A stretch of DNA of 64,000 nt from Bin5 sp965220715 (lineage in GTDB: Bacteria; Chloroflexota; Anaerolineae; Caldilineales; Caldilineaceae), in NCBI GenBank assembly GCA_965220715.1, contig OZ244843.1:4712001-4776000 (forward strand). Direction: 5' to 3'. This document shows, piece by piece, positions 16,804 through 24,022 of this stretch. The translations under genes were made by a program, and so were the position numbers. Numbering within the stretch: the stretch's first letter is position 1; every line of letters starts with the position of its first letter. The notes under the pieces were generated by a model. It was not told where the DNA came from. It made no database searches and was given only the letters and a program-made list of their open reading frames with translations.

Positions 16804-17646
16804 GGCCCCGTAGGCATCAAAGTAGCCCTCGCTTGTCATCCTTCCCCGACCCGGCATGTCGAACTCCCGCAGGGGAAACGGCAGCGAAAAGAAGGAAAAA
16901 GTGAATCGTTCGGCTGCGCCATCGTTGCCCAGTCTGCCAGGTTGCCGCCAAGGTCCTGCAGATGGAGTCGTCGGCAACCTGACCCGGTGATTCATTGCTT
17001 TGATCGCGCCGTGGGTCCACATCTCCATCAGATAGCCCGGGTAAATCAGTATCGACCCGGAAGCGTCTACTGACTGCCACACAGATTCCCCGCTCTCACC
17101 GGCCATCTCCAACTCCAATTCTTCGTCAATACCGAAGGGGAAAACAGTAAACAGAGAGGCATCGGGGTGCGCCGAGAGCCGTGTATTGCCTGCTGCCGTG
17201 GTGGTGAACCGCTGAACCGGCGGATAATAGTTGTTGGAGACCATGTGGCCCGCGTTCGTCTGGTAGAAACTCAGCAGGCCGGGGAAATCCAGCTGTGTCA
17301 GCAGGTCGATTTCCAGCGATCGAACTGTCTGCAGGAGCCCTTGCCAACTTCCATTCAGAAAGCTCTGAAATTCTACAGGATACCTTTCCACGGGGTAATA
17401 TTCGGACAGGACAAAAGTGCTGATGAGATCATCCTCGGCCTGATGACTGCTATCAGACTGGCCGTAATAGGAATAGCCGTCATACGCATACCCATACTGC
17501 TTCTGAAGAAAGCGGAGTTGGTAGTCCCGATCTCTGCCAATGAAGGTTCGAAAAGCTTCCTGCAGTTCAGAACTTTCCGCAGCCGCGCAGGTTGTAACGA
17601 GATACCCTCTCGACTTCAGGAAATCTGCACTCTGCCGGTCGATCAT
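16795..17646 (-). CDS. Isopenicillin N synthase-like 2-oxoglutarate/Fe(II) oxygenase
   Basis: A 283-residue oxygenase of the IPNS/2OG-Fe(II) superfamily. Metal ligands are visible as H160-x-D162 (LSAHPDASLF) and H220 (AMNHRVRLP), followed by an R-x-[ST]-like pair at R247-x-T249 (ERFTFSF) that binds 2-oxoglutarate. The fold signature YPGYLMEMWT before the distal His matches the usual GD-x-L-x3-TNG segment only loosely. Transcribed alone on the - strand, with its own promoter candidate at 17664-17692; it is convergent with and overlaps the Ldh2-family gene by 9 bp. Substrate unknown; amino-acid or nucleobase hydroxylation are known activities of the family. Confidence 0.8.
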   Translation of the reverse strand: MIDRQSADFLKSRGYLVTTCAAAESSELQEAFRTFIGRDRDYQLRFLQKQYGYAYDGYSYYGQSDSSHQAEDDLISTFVLSEYYPVERYPVEFQSFLNGSWQGLLQTVRSLEIDLLTQLDFPGLLSFYQTNAGHMVSNNYYPPVQRFTTTAAGNTRLSAHPDASLFTVFPFGIDEELELEMAGESGESVWQSVDASGSILIYPGYLMEMWTHGAIKAMNHRVRLPTTPSAGPWRQPGRLGNDGAAERFTFSFFSLPFPLREFDMPGRGRMTSEGYFDAYGALF

Positions 17647-17663
17647 GGGATAGTTACTCCAAG

Positions 17664-17692
17664 GTTAAAGGTAACGACTAAGACATAGTCAA
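17664..17692 (-). promoter_or_regulatory. Sigma70-type promoter candidate for the IPNS-like gene
   Basis: On the - strand TTGACT (17692-17687) and TTTAAC (17669-17664) are separated by 17 bp, 17 bp upstream of the ATG at 17646. The -35 matches at five of six positions and the -10 at four of six. The very short leader suggests a nearly leaderless transcript. Confidence 0.5.
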
Positions 17693-18308
17693 TTCGCGAC
17701 CCCGAGTGAGCCGTGCATAGGTATTCTCTCACTTCTCTTCACTCTCTCCTCGCTTTTAGACGCCTGCGGGCGAAGACGCCCTCCGGCGGCTCCGGCCCGC
17801 TAAGGCGTGCCTCCGCACCCTTCCCCGCTAAGGCGGCTCAGGGCTGGCGGTCGCCGCTGCGCAGGCGCCGCCAGGGGCTGTCGCCCTTCTGGGCGGTCGG
17901 GCCTTCGGCCCTCCCTTGTGCGGGGGGATTCCCCCCGCAACGCCCCCCTCAAAACCCGTCCCCGACAACGCGCGTTGTAGCTATACGCCATCGTCGTTGC
18001 TAGGCGGCAGTGCCAGACACAAACATAACGAAGTAGCCTGAATCGTGGCAGAGATGAAGGGTTGGCCAAGACAAGCAAGGCTTGGTCAAGAAAGGAATTG
18101 CAGATCGCATCAGTGGCATTTAAGCCATGCTGAAGCGATCTGATTCAGACAGTGAACCGATCCGCCGAACAGCAATCGACCCACCCCCAGCCATCGTGCC
18201 CGTCCCTCAATCTCGATACCGCGTACAAGTGGGCCCACTAGAAACTGAAAACTCAGAACCAAGAAACTCGAACGAGATCGCAAACGGGGTATGGCTTGGT
18301 GGTTACAT
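17693..18308. other. Gene-free region with GC-rich structured element
   Basis: No credible gene is present in about 615 bp. The left half (about 17750-17960) is extremely GC-rich and full of inverted repeats, described separately. The right half (18000-18308) is ordinary sequence without a recognisable gene, RNA or terminator. Confidence 0.5.
17844..17938. repeat. Four consecutive GC-rich stem-loops (REP/MITE-like)
   Basis: Four inverted repeats follow one another: CTGGCGG/CCGCCAG (17844-17850 with 17868-17874), CGCCC-TTCT-GGGCG (17882-17895), GGGCC-TTC-GGCCC (17899-17911) and GCGGGGGG-ATT-CCCCCCGC (17920-17938). More short palindromes occur to the left from 17760. There is no T-run at the end. 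The density of perfect stems is far above background and suggests a structured repeat element rather than a single terminator. Confidence 0.6.
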
Positions 18309-19085
18309 TCAGAGTTTCAGGTGCGCGAGCGCGCTTCGCTTCAAGCCGAGAAAATCCGCACTCAGAATTGTCTCATCGTCGCGCGGGTGGGGCAAGTCTA
18401 TCGCCAGATCAGCAGTGATGCGGCCGGGACGCGGGCTGAAGACCAGCACCCGGTCTCCAAGCAACAGCGCTTCGTCAATGTCGTGCGTAATAAAGAGAAT
18501 CGTCTTTGAGAAGCGCGTGCGCACGCCCAGCAGCCACTGCTGCAGCATTCGACGGGTTAGGGCGTCGAGCGCGCCAAACGGTTCGTCCAAAAGCAGAATG
18601 TCATAATCGGCCAGAAAGGTGCGCAGCAGCGCGGCCCGCTGCCTCATCCCTCCCGACAGCGTACTCGGCCAGGCGTTTTCAAAGCCGTCCAGACCGAAGA
18701 GCGGGAGAAGCTGACGCGCCTCGGCGCGGGCCGCGTCGCGGCTGCCGCCAGCCAGTTCCGCCCCCAGAATCACGTTGTCGAGTACCGAGCGCCATGGCAA
18801 CAACGTATCCCGCTGAGGCATGTATCCAAAACGCCCCTGCCGATCTGACTCGCCCGGCAGGGGCTGCCCTTGCAACAGGATCCGCCCCCTGTCCGGCTGT
18901 ACCAGGCCGGCCAGCAGGCGCAGAAGCGTGGACTTGCCACAGCCGCTCGGGCCGATGATTGTCAGGAACTCGCCCGCTTCCACCTCAAAAGACAGGTCCG
19001 CCACCGCTTCAACGCCGCCGGAAAAACCCCTGCGGGAGTTGCTGCCAAACGTTTTCGAGAGCGAGTCGACCGCCAAAAGTGTCAT
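18309..19085 (-). CDS. thiZ: ABC transporter ATPase, thiamine-precursor uptake (ThiZ-like)
   Basis: A 258-residue cytoplasmic ATPase of the nitrate/sulfonate/HMP importer family. Walker A GPSGCGKST (45-53), the Q-loop in YMPQRDTLLPW, the signature LSGGMRQRAAL, Walker B ILLLDEPFGALD and the switch His in FITHDIDEAL are all intact. Its ATG overlaps the stop of the binding-protein gene by 4 bp (19082-19085), so the two are translationally coupled. It is the last gene of the operon behind the TPP riboswitch, which gives the specificity: uptake of a pyrimidine precursor of thiamine rather than taurine or nitrate. Confidence 0.85.
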   Translation of the reverse strand: MTLLAVDSLSKTFGSNSRRGFSGGVEAVADLSFEVEAGEFLTIIGPSGCGKSTLLRLLAGLVQPDRGRILLQGQPLPGESDRQGRFGYMPQRDTLLPWRSVLDNVILGAELAGGSRDAARAEARQLLPLFGLDGFENAWPSTLSGGMRQRAALLRTFLADYDILLLDEPFGALDALTRRMLQQWLLGVRTRFSKTILFITHDIDEALLLGDRVLVFSPRPGRITADLAIDLPHPRDDETILSADFLGLKRSALAHLKL

Positions 19086-20107
19086 TCTCGCTCAGGCAGG
19101 AACTCGTTCGTAGATGCGCCCTCGCCGTCGAACGACTCGATGATGCCGCCCCCTATCAGGAAATCGGCATACGCCTGCCAGACATCGGCGGTCTGGAGGC
19201 CCCACTGCGCCGCGCCTGCCTGGTATTCGTTGGCCAGCCATGCCTGGCTCGCGTGGACCAGATCGGCGTCCAGATCCGGGTTGGCCGCCAGCAGAATGTC
19301 GGCCGCCTCGACCGGACTCTCGATCGCGAACTCAAAACCTCTGGCCGTCGCCCCGACAAATGCACGCACCGTCTCCGGATCATTCGCGATCATCGTCTCG
19401 CTGGTGATCAGGATCGGCGTATAGTAGTCGGGGATGCAGTCCAGGTAGTCTTTAAGCATGATAATATTCAGGTCAATGCCCTGGAGTTCAGCGTTAATGC
19501 CGGTCCAGGCGTAATAGATCCAGGCAAAGTCCACCTGATCCGCTTCAGTGATCGAGAGGAAGTCGGCCCAACCCACGTCAATGAATTCGACATCCGCCGC
19601 CGTTCCCCCTGCACACTCCATCAGCAGGTCGATGGTAGGATACTCGATCGGAGACCCAAAGCTACCGTATCGCTTGCCGGCCAGGTCCGTGGGCTGCTCG
19701 ATTCCTGCCCTGCCTCGCGAAGCAAAGCCCGACGTGTTGTGCTGAATGACCGCCGCAACCGACACAATCGGCACGCCCTCCACGCGGGCAAAGGTAGTAC
19801 CCTCCTGGTAGCTTACGCCAAAGTCGGCCGAGCCGGTACCCACAACCTGATGCACGTCCGACTCGCCGGGTATGATAATATCCACATTCAATCCCGCCTC
19901 CTCATACCAGCCCATTTCCTGGGCAACATAGATGCCGGTATGGTTGGTATTGGGCGTCCAATCCAACAGCAGCGTTACGTCCTTCAACGCCGCGGATTCG
20001 TCCCCGCTCTGTGCGGCAGGCGCAACCGGCACACAGGCGGCCGCCAGCGTCACCGCCGACAGGATCGCAATCAAAAACATCGTTCGTGACAGTCGTTCTA
20101 TCATCAT
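19082..20107 (-). CDS. thiY: Pyrimidine-precursor-binding lipoprotein, NMT1/THI5 family (ThiY-like)
   Basis: A 341-residue ABC binding protein with a lipoprotein signal (LAAAC, Cys25). The mature part has the NMT1/THI5 fold: LLLDWTPNTNHTGIYVAQ at about 47-64, GWYEEAGLNV, and later DFGVSYQEGT. These match ThiY, which binds N-formyl-4-amino-5-aminomethyl-2-methylpyrimidine for thiamine salvage. ATG 20107 and ATG 20104 are tandem; the strong ggaggag ribosome-binding site is compatible with either. It lies between the permease and ATPase genes in an operon under a TPP riboswitch, which strongly supports the assignment. Confidence 0.85.
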   Translation of the reverse strand: MMIERLSRTMFLIAILSAVTLAAACVPVAPAAQSGDESAALKDVTLLLDWTPNTNHTGIYVAQEMGWYEEAGLNVDIIIPGESDVHQVVGTGSADFGVSYQEGTTFARVEGVPIVSVAAVIQHNTSGFASRGRAGIEQPTDLAGKRYGSFGSPIEYPTIDLLMECAGGTAADVEFIDVGWADFLSITEADQVDFAWIYYAWTGINAELQGIDLNIIMLKDYLDCIPDYYTPILITSETMIANDPETVRAFVGATARGFEFAIESPVEAADILLAANPDLDADLVHASQAWLANEYQAGAAQWGLQTADVWQAYADFLIGGGIIESFDGEGASTNEFLPERE

Positions 20108-20159
20108 CTCCTCCAGAAAAAGAAATAGGCTATTGGTAGCCGCAAGCTGGTAACTGAAG

Positions 20160-20912
20160 CTATCGCTCCTCGAAGTGCCAGGGCATCATGCCGCGTTCAA
20201 ACGCAATTACAGCCAGAAACAGTAAGATGCTCAGGAGTGATGTGATGACAATGGCTGAGAAGACCTGCGCGGTCTTGAACGCCGCCGACGAACGCAGCAT
20301 ATAGATTCCCAGCCCCTGTTTGGCGCCAACCCACTCCCCAACGATTGCGCCGGTTACGCTATAGGTGGCTGCAATTTTCAAACCGGAAAAAAAGTAGGGC
20401 AAAGCAGCCGGCAGCCGCACCTTTTGCCAGATCTGCAACCACGTCGCTCCCATCGAGCGGAAGAGGTCGATCAGTTCAGGCTCGGTCGCGGCCAGCCCAT
20501 CACTAGTGTTGATGGCGATGGGGAAAAAACAGAACAGCGTCACAACAATGACTTTCGGCGCAATGCCAAAGCCAAACCAGATGATCAACAGGGGGGCCAG
20601 CGCCAGTATCGGCACCGTCTGCGAAATAACCAGAAGTGGATAGATCGCGCGCCGCAGCCAGGGGGAGAAATTAATCGCGGCTGCCACCGAGACGCCCGAC
20701 ACCACCGCAATGCCAATGCCTATCGCAACCTCCGACATGGTCTGGCCGGCGTGGACGCCCAGCAGAGCGCGCATCTCCCAGAAAGCCTGCCAGATCGCTG
20801 ACGGCGTAGGCACGATCCACTTTGGCACTGCCAGTACCCTTACAACCAGTTCCCAAAGAACCGCCAACGTCAGCAGGACAGCCGCCGGAAAGAACAGGCG
20901 CGCCGCCCGCAT
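20160..20912 (-). CDS. thiX: ABC transporter permease, thiamine-precursor uptake (ThiX-like)
   Basis: A 250-residue inner-membrane permease of the SsuC/TauC/ThiX type with about six predicted membrane segments. The characteristic cytoplasmic motif is present: GAIVGEWVGAKQGLG at about 195-209, and the EAA-like loop FRSMGATWLQIWQKVRLPAA contacts the ATPase. Its ATG shares one base with the TGA of the upstream thiamine-binding-protein gene (20912), so translation is coupled. Together with ThiY and ThiZ it forms the importer. Confidence 0.85.
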   Translation of the reverse strand: MRAARLFFPAAVLLTLAVLWELVVRVLAVPKWIVPTPSAIWQAFWEMRALLGVHAGQTMSEVAIGIGIAVVSGVSVAAAINFSPWLRRAIYPLLVISQTVPILALAPLLIIWFGFGIAPKVIVVTLFCFFPIAINTSDGLAATEPELIDLFRSMGATWLQIWQKVRLPAALPYFFSGLKIAATYSVTGAIVGEWVGAKQGLGIYMLRSSAAFKTAQVFSAIVITSLLSILLFLAVIAFERGMMPWHFEER

Positions 20913-21208
20913 CAGTCGCCTCCCCGATACTTTGCAACCTTTTCTTCGATGGAGGACCCCCCAACTGCCTCGCCAATCTTGATGACTGTCACCACCCCCG
21001 CCACGCCGTCAACAAAGCAGGCGCGATGGGCAGCTTTGGCTACCTCAATACAGCTATCCAGATCGCCCTCTACCGTCGTCCCCAGCGGGCCTACTTCATA
21101 TTTCAGGCCCGATGACTGGATCACGCCGATGGCGCGATCGACGATTGAGTAGACATCGCCGCCCGTCGAGGGGAGCACCTGAATATCAACATTCACCTGG
21201 TTGGACAT
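20912..21208 (-). CDS. Thiamine-binding protein, MTH1187/YkoF-like family
   Basis: A 98-residue protein of the MTH1187/YqgV family (ferredoxin-like fold, DUF77). Typical features are NVDIQVLPSTGGDVYSIVDR near the N-terminus and GLKYEVGPLGTTVEGD in the middle. Members bind thiamine or its pyrimidine moiety and are often found with thiXYZ genes. The ATG at 21208 has a strong ribosome-binding site (aaaggagga) and begins the first cistron after the riboswitch; an upstream TTG/GTG extension would run into the terminator hairpin and is unlikely. It is probably a cytoplasmic acceptor or sensor of the imported precursor. Confidence 0.85.
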   Translation of the reverse strand: MSNQVNVDIQVLPSTGGDVYSIVDRAIGVIQSSGLKYEVGPLGTTVEGDLDSCIEVAKAAHRACFVDGVAGVVTVIKIGEAVGGSSIEEKVAKYRGGD

Positions 21209-21228
21209 ACTGTCCTCCTTTCGCAAAC

Positions 21229-21254
21229 AAAAAAACCGCCCTGATGGGCGGTTG
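21229..21254 (-). terminator. Intrinsic terminator controlled by the TPP riboswitch
   Basis: On the - strand the stem CCGCCC-ATCA-GGGCGG, extended by AA/TT, is followed directly by a run of seven T. It sits between the riboswitch and the ribosome-binding site of the first gene, 21 bases before the ATG. This is the expected expression platform: TPP binding would favour termination before the thi genes. Confidence 0.85.
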
Positions 21255-21293
21255 GCGTTGCCTGCTATGTACAATTTGCCTACTTGTCACTAA

Positions 21294-21399
21294 ATTTCCT
21301 ACGCCAGCATTACCTGGATCAGGTCTGTCGGTCATCTCCACAGTGCGCCAGATAGACGCACAAGAAGATTTCTCAGCCCAGTTCTTCCGAGCTCCCGAT
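21294..21399 (-). ncRNA. TPP riboswitch (THI element)
   Basis: The - strand shows the conserved THI-element core: GGGCTGAGA in the 5' half, and in the 3' half ACCTGATCCAGGTAATGC followed by TGGCGTAGGAAA. The segment between (about 21325-21370) folds into the variable P3 arm around GTGCG/CGCAC. Promoter upstream (21453-21481) and terminator downstream (21229-21254) are positioned for transcriptional control of the thiamine-binding-protein/thiXYZ operon. Confidence 0.93.
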
Positions 21400-21452
21400 T
21401 GCGATTAGATTGTTCAGGTGCCAAAGCGCTTAATTCATACGCAACTGTACGC

Positions 21453-21481
21453 AGTATATTTGAGATACTTCTGTACGTCAA
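21453..21481 (-). promoter_or_regulatory. Sigma70 promoter of the thi operon
   Basis: On the - strand TTGACG (21481-21476) and TATACT (21458-21453) are separated by exactly 17 bp. Transcription would start near 21446, giving a 240-nt leader that contains the TPP riboswitch and its terminator. Confidence 0.8.
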
Positions 21482-21686
21482 ATCAGGAAAAAGCGATGGG
21501 GTGCATCCATTAGATGCAATTGCCCTGCCTTCATATCCTGTTTGTCATTTCCGTCATCGGGGCTTACTTTAGAATGAGGAAAAACTATCGTGACGATAAT
21601 CTCGAACGATCTCGTCTCCCACCCGCCGGGCATTCACGCGTTTACCCTTCACGCAGACAAGCACAAATTCAACACAGTATGAAACG

Positions 21687-21720
21687 AAAAAGCCACCGTC
21701 CGGCCCAGATGGTGGCTTTT
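21687..21720. terminator. Bidirectional intrinsic terminator
   Basis: AAAAGCCACC (21687-21696) pairs perfectly with GGTGGCTTTT (21711-21720), so each strand has a GC stem flanked by A and T runs. It lies in a gene-free region upstream of the thi promoter and would insulate that operon from its flank. Confidence 0.7.
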
Positions 21721-21754
21721 CCATAGACCCAACCCTGCACAGCCCCTAACCATC

Positions 21755-22145
21755 TTAATCTCGACGACCGGGACAAATGTCCGAATCCTTCTGGCTCGAC
21801 CCATCCCCCGCTGTCGAAAAAGTGAAGAGTACACCCGCAAAATCATACTCTTGAGCTATGTACTTGATGCTAACCGGCATGTATGCAAGCCGAACATAAA
21901 TTAAAGCATACAAAAATTTGATATCAAGCCACAATTGCCTCAACACAGCACCCTCCGCTTTGACCCAATCACCAGTTTATAACGTAACCATACATCAAGG
22001 CTTCTTCTTGCGCCGCCTATCCGACGCCAATCGATTTGTTGTGCCAGGGCATACTTGTAAGTCAAACAAAAACGTAAGCATTTGTGACTTTAATATCAGA
22101 CCACAATTCCCCCAACACTGCTACCCTCCGCTTTGACTCGATCAT
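21755..22145 (-). pseudogene. Two tandem degenerate copies of an unidentified coding fragment
   Basis: The DNA around 21877-21975 and 22047-22150 forms an imperfect direct repeat of about 100 bp. Translated on the - strand, copy one (about 21960 down to 21755) reads AVLRQLWLDIKFLYALIYV then RLAYMPV, and copy two (about 22125 down to 22050) reads VAVLGELWSDIKVTNAYVFV then a stop then LTSMPW. The shared residues suggest both derive from the same protein. Copy one stays open for about 60 codons. No family is recognised. The region is AT-richer than the neighbourhood. Confidence 0.35.
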
Positions 22146-22231
22146 CACTTGACACACCATTGCGCCCCAACTCTATCGCCGCCACAATCACTTAGTTGCC
22201 CCCGCTCAACGCCCCTTCTGCAACACCATCA

Positions 22232-23227
22232 CTACTCATTGCTCCCACTACCGCTTTCATCAATGGGTTGATCCTCACCAGTGGGGAACATGCTGGCGGG
22301 CCGTTGCAGCAGCATGCCCATGCGTATACGAGCGATGACCGCTAACTGCGCGTCGTTGTCGAACGCGAGTTCAAATGTTTTCTCAAACAATTCAAGGGCG
22401 GCGCCAATGTCTCCCTCTGTCTCTGCCACACTACCGAGCAGGAAATAACCTTGTGGGTCAAGTGGGTACAGAGCCAATGCCTCGTTACCGATGGCCCGTG
22501 CTTTTTCTAGTTCGCCAACAGTCAGATAGCCATTACCGAGGGTCCACCAGTACTCCATTTGCTGATCGGATTCAACAAGTGCTTTCGCCGCCGCCAATGT
22601 GTCGCGAACAATCTCATCTTGCCCCAATTTGTCACGAACTACCGCCTCCCAAATCAACAACTCGGCATCCGGTTGTGTGAGTTGGAACTTAGCCTCTTCG
22701 ATGATCACCAGCGCATCGCTCCACCTCTCCTCAAACGTCAGTTGCCGCACCGAGTTGAGTGCTTCGGACGATATAACGGTGTTGGCATCTACGGGAATGA
22801 CAAACGCAAATATAGCCCAAACGATCGTCACAAACATCGTTATGGTTCCGGTGGCCATGCCCAAACGCCGAGCGAGGTCGCGCCTGTTGGCCGCCACCAC
22901 CTCGTCTAGCCGCCACCACATTCCGTGCGCAGGAAAATTGGTTTTACGCAACTGCTGCAAACCGCCAGCACTATCAAGAACGCGCACGACGCGACCCGCC
23001 TCGCTCCGCAACTTGCTTTGCAGACTGCCCCATCGCGCCTGCTCTGGCCGAAGATCTAAGCCGCTAGACTCCAACTGCGAAAAACACTCGTCAATGCTGT
23101 CCAAGAGTTGCAGAAAAGATTCAGCATTGTCCCGTCGCAACTGAAGGATTAAGCGCTCTGCCTCGGCGAGTTTATCCCGCAGACTGGTAGCAAGACTCTG
23201 CCGCTCTTCCCGTACCGAGTAGGCCAT
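22232..23227 (-). CDS. Membrane protein with N-terminal coiled coil and C-terminal TPRs, function unknown
   Basis: A 331-residue protein not matched to any named family. Residues 1-60 are strongly helical and charged (LRDKLAEAERLILQLRRDN), one membrane segment lies at about 126-147 (TITMFVTIVWAIFAFVIPV), and the C-terminal half (about 165-305) has TPR-like helices (YWWTLGNGYLTVGELEKAR, AEGD-type repeats). The N-terminus is probably cytoplasmic and the TPR part external. The last 20 residues are acidic and Ser/Gly-rich. It is isolated between the decayed repeat region and an IS remnant, so context gives no clue. Confidence 0.6.
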   Translation of the reverse strand: MAYSVREERQSLATSLRDKLAEAERLILQLRRDNAESFLQLLDSIDECFSQLESSGLDLRPEQARWGSLQSKLRSEAGRVVRVLDSAGGLQQLRKTNFPAHGMWWRLDEVVAANRRDLARRLGMATGTITMFVTIVWAIFAFVIPVDANTVISSEALNSVRQLTFEERWSDALVIIEEAKFQLTQPDAELLIWEAVVRDKLGQDEIVRDTLAAAKALVESDQQMEYWWTLGNGYLTVGELEKARAIGNEALALYPLDPQGYFLLGSVAETEGDIGAALELFEKTFELAFDNDAQLAVIARIRMGMLLQRPASMFPTGEDQPIDESGSGSNE

Positions 23228-23422
23228 GAGTTAGCCTCCTGTTTGAAAAGCAAGTCCACCCCAAACCTCTTGAAATTCGAACCACTCCCACCCATACATT
23301 ATACACAATTGGCTCATCCAACCCCGTATCAATAATTCGAAATATGCTTGACCCCAAGAACTGGACCACGAGCTAAGATGTATAATGGAGCCAGAACACC
23401 AAGCATGTGGAGGGACAATTTC

Positions 23423-23716
23423 ATGGTCAAGAAACGGCGACGGTATACGGCAGGCTACAAGTTTAACGTTGCCCTGGAAGCAGTTGAAGGCAGCAAGACG
23501 ATTAGCCAGCTATCGAGTGAACATGAGATTCATGCCAACCTGATTCGGGCCTGGAAACGGCAACTGTTGGAAGACGGTCCCCGCGTCTTCGCCAGCAACG
23601 ACGAGCGCAAACAGCGGGAACAGGAGGCCCTGGAAGCAGAACTCTGCGAAAAGATCGGGCGGCTCAAGATGGAACTTGAGTGGCTGAAAAAAAAAGTTAC
23701 CCGCTTCGGTTCGTGA
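23423..23716 (+). CDS. IS3-family transposase OrfA
   Basis: A 97-residue helix-turn-helix protein: RRYTAGYKFNVALEAVEG, TISQLSSEHEIHANLIRAWK (the HTH_Tnp_1 domain) and a C-terminal leucine-zipper-like helix (LEAELCEKIGRLKMELEWLK). The end contains an eight-A run (tgaaaaaaaaag, 23687-23695 region), the usual site of programmed -1 frameshifting into orfB, although orfB here is truncated. The ATG at 23423 is used rather than an upstream start because MVKKRRRYT is the normal N-terminus. Confidence 0.88.
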   Translation: MVKKRRRYTAGYKFNVALEAVEGSKTISQLSSEHEIHANLIRAWKRQLLEDGPRVFASNDERKQREQEALEAELCEKIGRLKMELEWLKKKVTRFGS

Positions 23717-23726
23717 GAGACGCTCT

Positions 23727-23882
23727 ATGATCGATAGCGAAGCTCCGGTTCTGAGTGTGCGCCGGCAGTGCGAATTGCTCGGCCTCAATCGGTCGTCATC
23801 TTACTATCAAGCGGCGTCAGAGTCAGCGCTGAATAGGCATCAACCGATCGCCTGCAATCCTGAAAATCTTGTAATCCTGTAA
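23727..23882 (+). pseudogene. Truncated IS3-family transposase OrfB
   Basis: The frame opens MIDSEAPVLSVRRQCELLGL then NRSSSYYQAASES, the conserved N-terminus of IS3-type OrfB. After about 40 residues it runs into unrelated repetitive sequence and stops. The catalytic DDE domain (about 200 residues) is missing entirely. Confidence 0.8.
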
Positions 23883-23890
23883 ATCCTGAT
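23856..23890. repeat. Short tandem repeat of the aatcctgta type
   Basis: Four imperfect 8-9 bp units (aatcctgaa, aatcttgt, aatcctgt, aaatcctga) follow one another exactly where orfB is broken. This marks the junction of the truncated element. Confidence 0.65.
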
Positions 23891-23967
23891 TCAGACAACA
23901 GCCAACCAAGAATCAGGAACAGACCAAGAGATGCTCTGCCTGGCTTGCCAACGTCCCCGCAAAAGGA

Positions 23968-24003
23968 AGCGCCAGTATTCTTCCGAATACTGGCGCCTTT
24001 TTC
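23968..24003. terminator. Intrinsic terminator downstream of the ABC exporter operon
   Basis: GCGCCAGTATTC (23969-23980) pairs with GAATACTGGCGC (23985-23996) around a 4-nt loop. On the + strand it is followed by CTTTTTCT; on the - strand by TTCCTTTT. It lies 20-55 bases after the stop of the exporter gene at 24023 and can end transcription from both sides. Confidence 0.8.
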
Positions 24004-24022
24004 TAAAAAGAAGGTGCGCTAC

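Larger units (their letters stand above)
23349..23890 (+). mobile_element. Truncated IS3-family insertion sequence
   Basis: The left end looks intact: TGACCCCAAGAACTGGACCA at 23349 resembles IS3-family terminal repeats and is followed by a TATAAT (23381-23386) and an orfA gene. The orfB gene breaks off after about 40 codons and the sequence changes into short tandem repeats. No right terminal repeat or target duplication is recognisable, so the element cannot move by itself. Confidence 0.75.

Noticed and set aside
17800..18078. Open frame through the GC-rich hairpin region
   Set aside because: Composition is driven by GC-rich palindromes; no start signal and no recognisable domain.
23270..23300. 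tRNA-like GGTTCGAAT sequence on the - strand
   Set aside because: No cloverleaf can be formed around it; no acceptor stem or anticodon arm was found.
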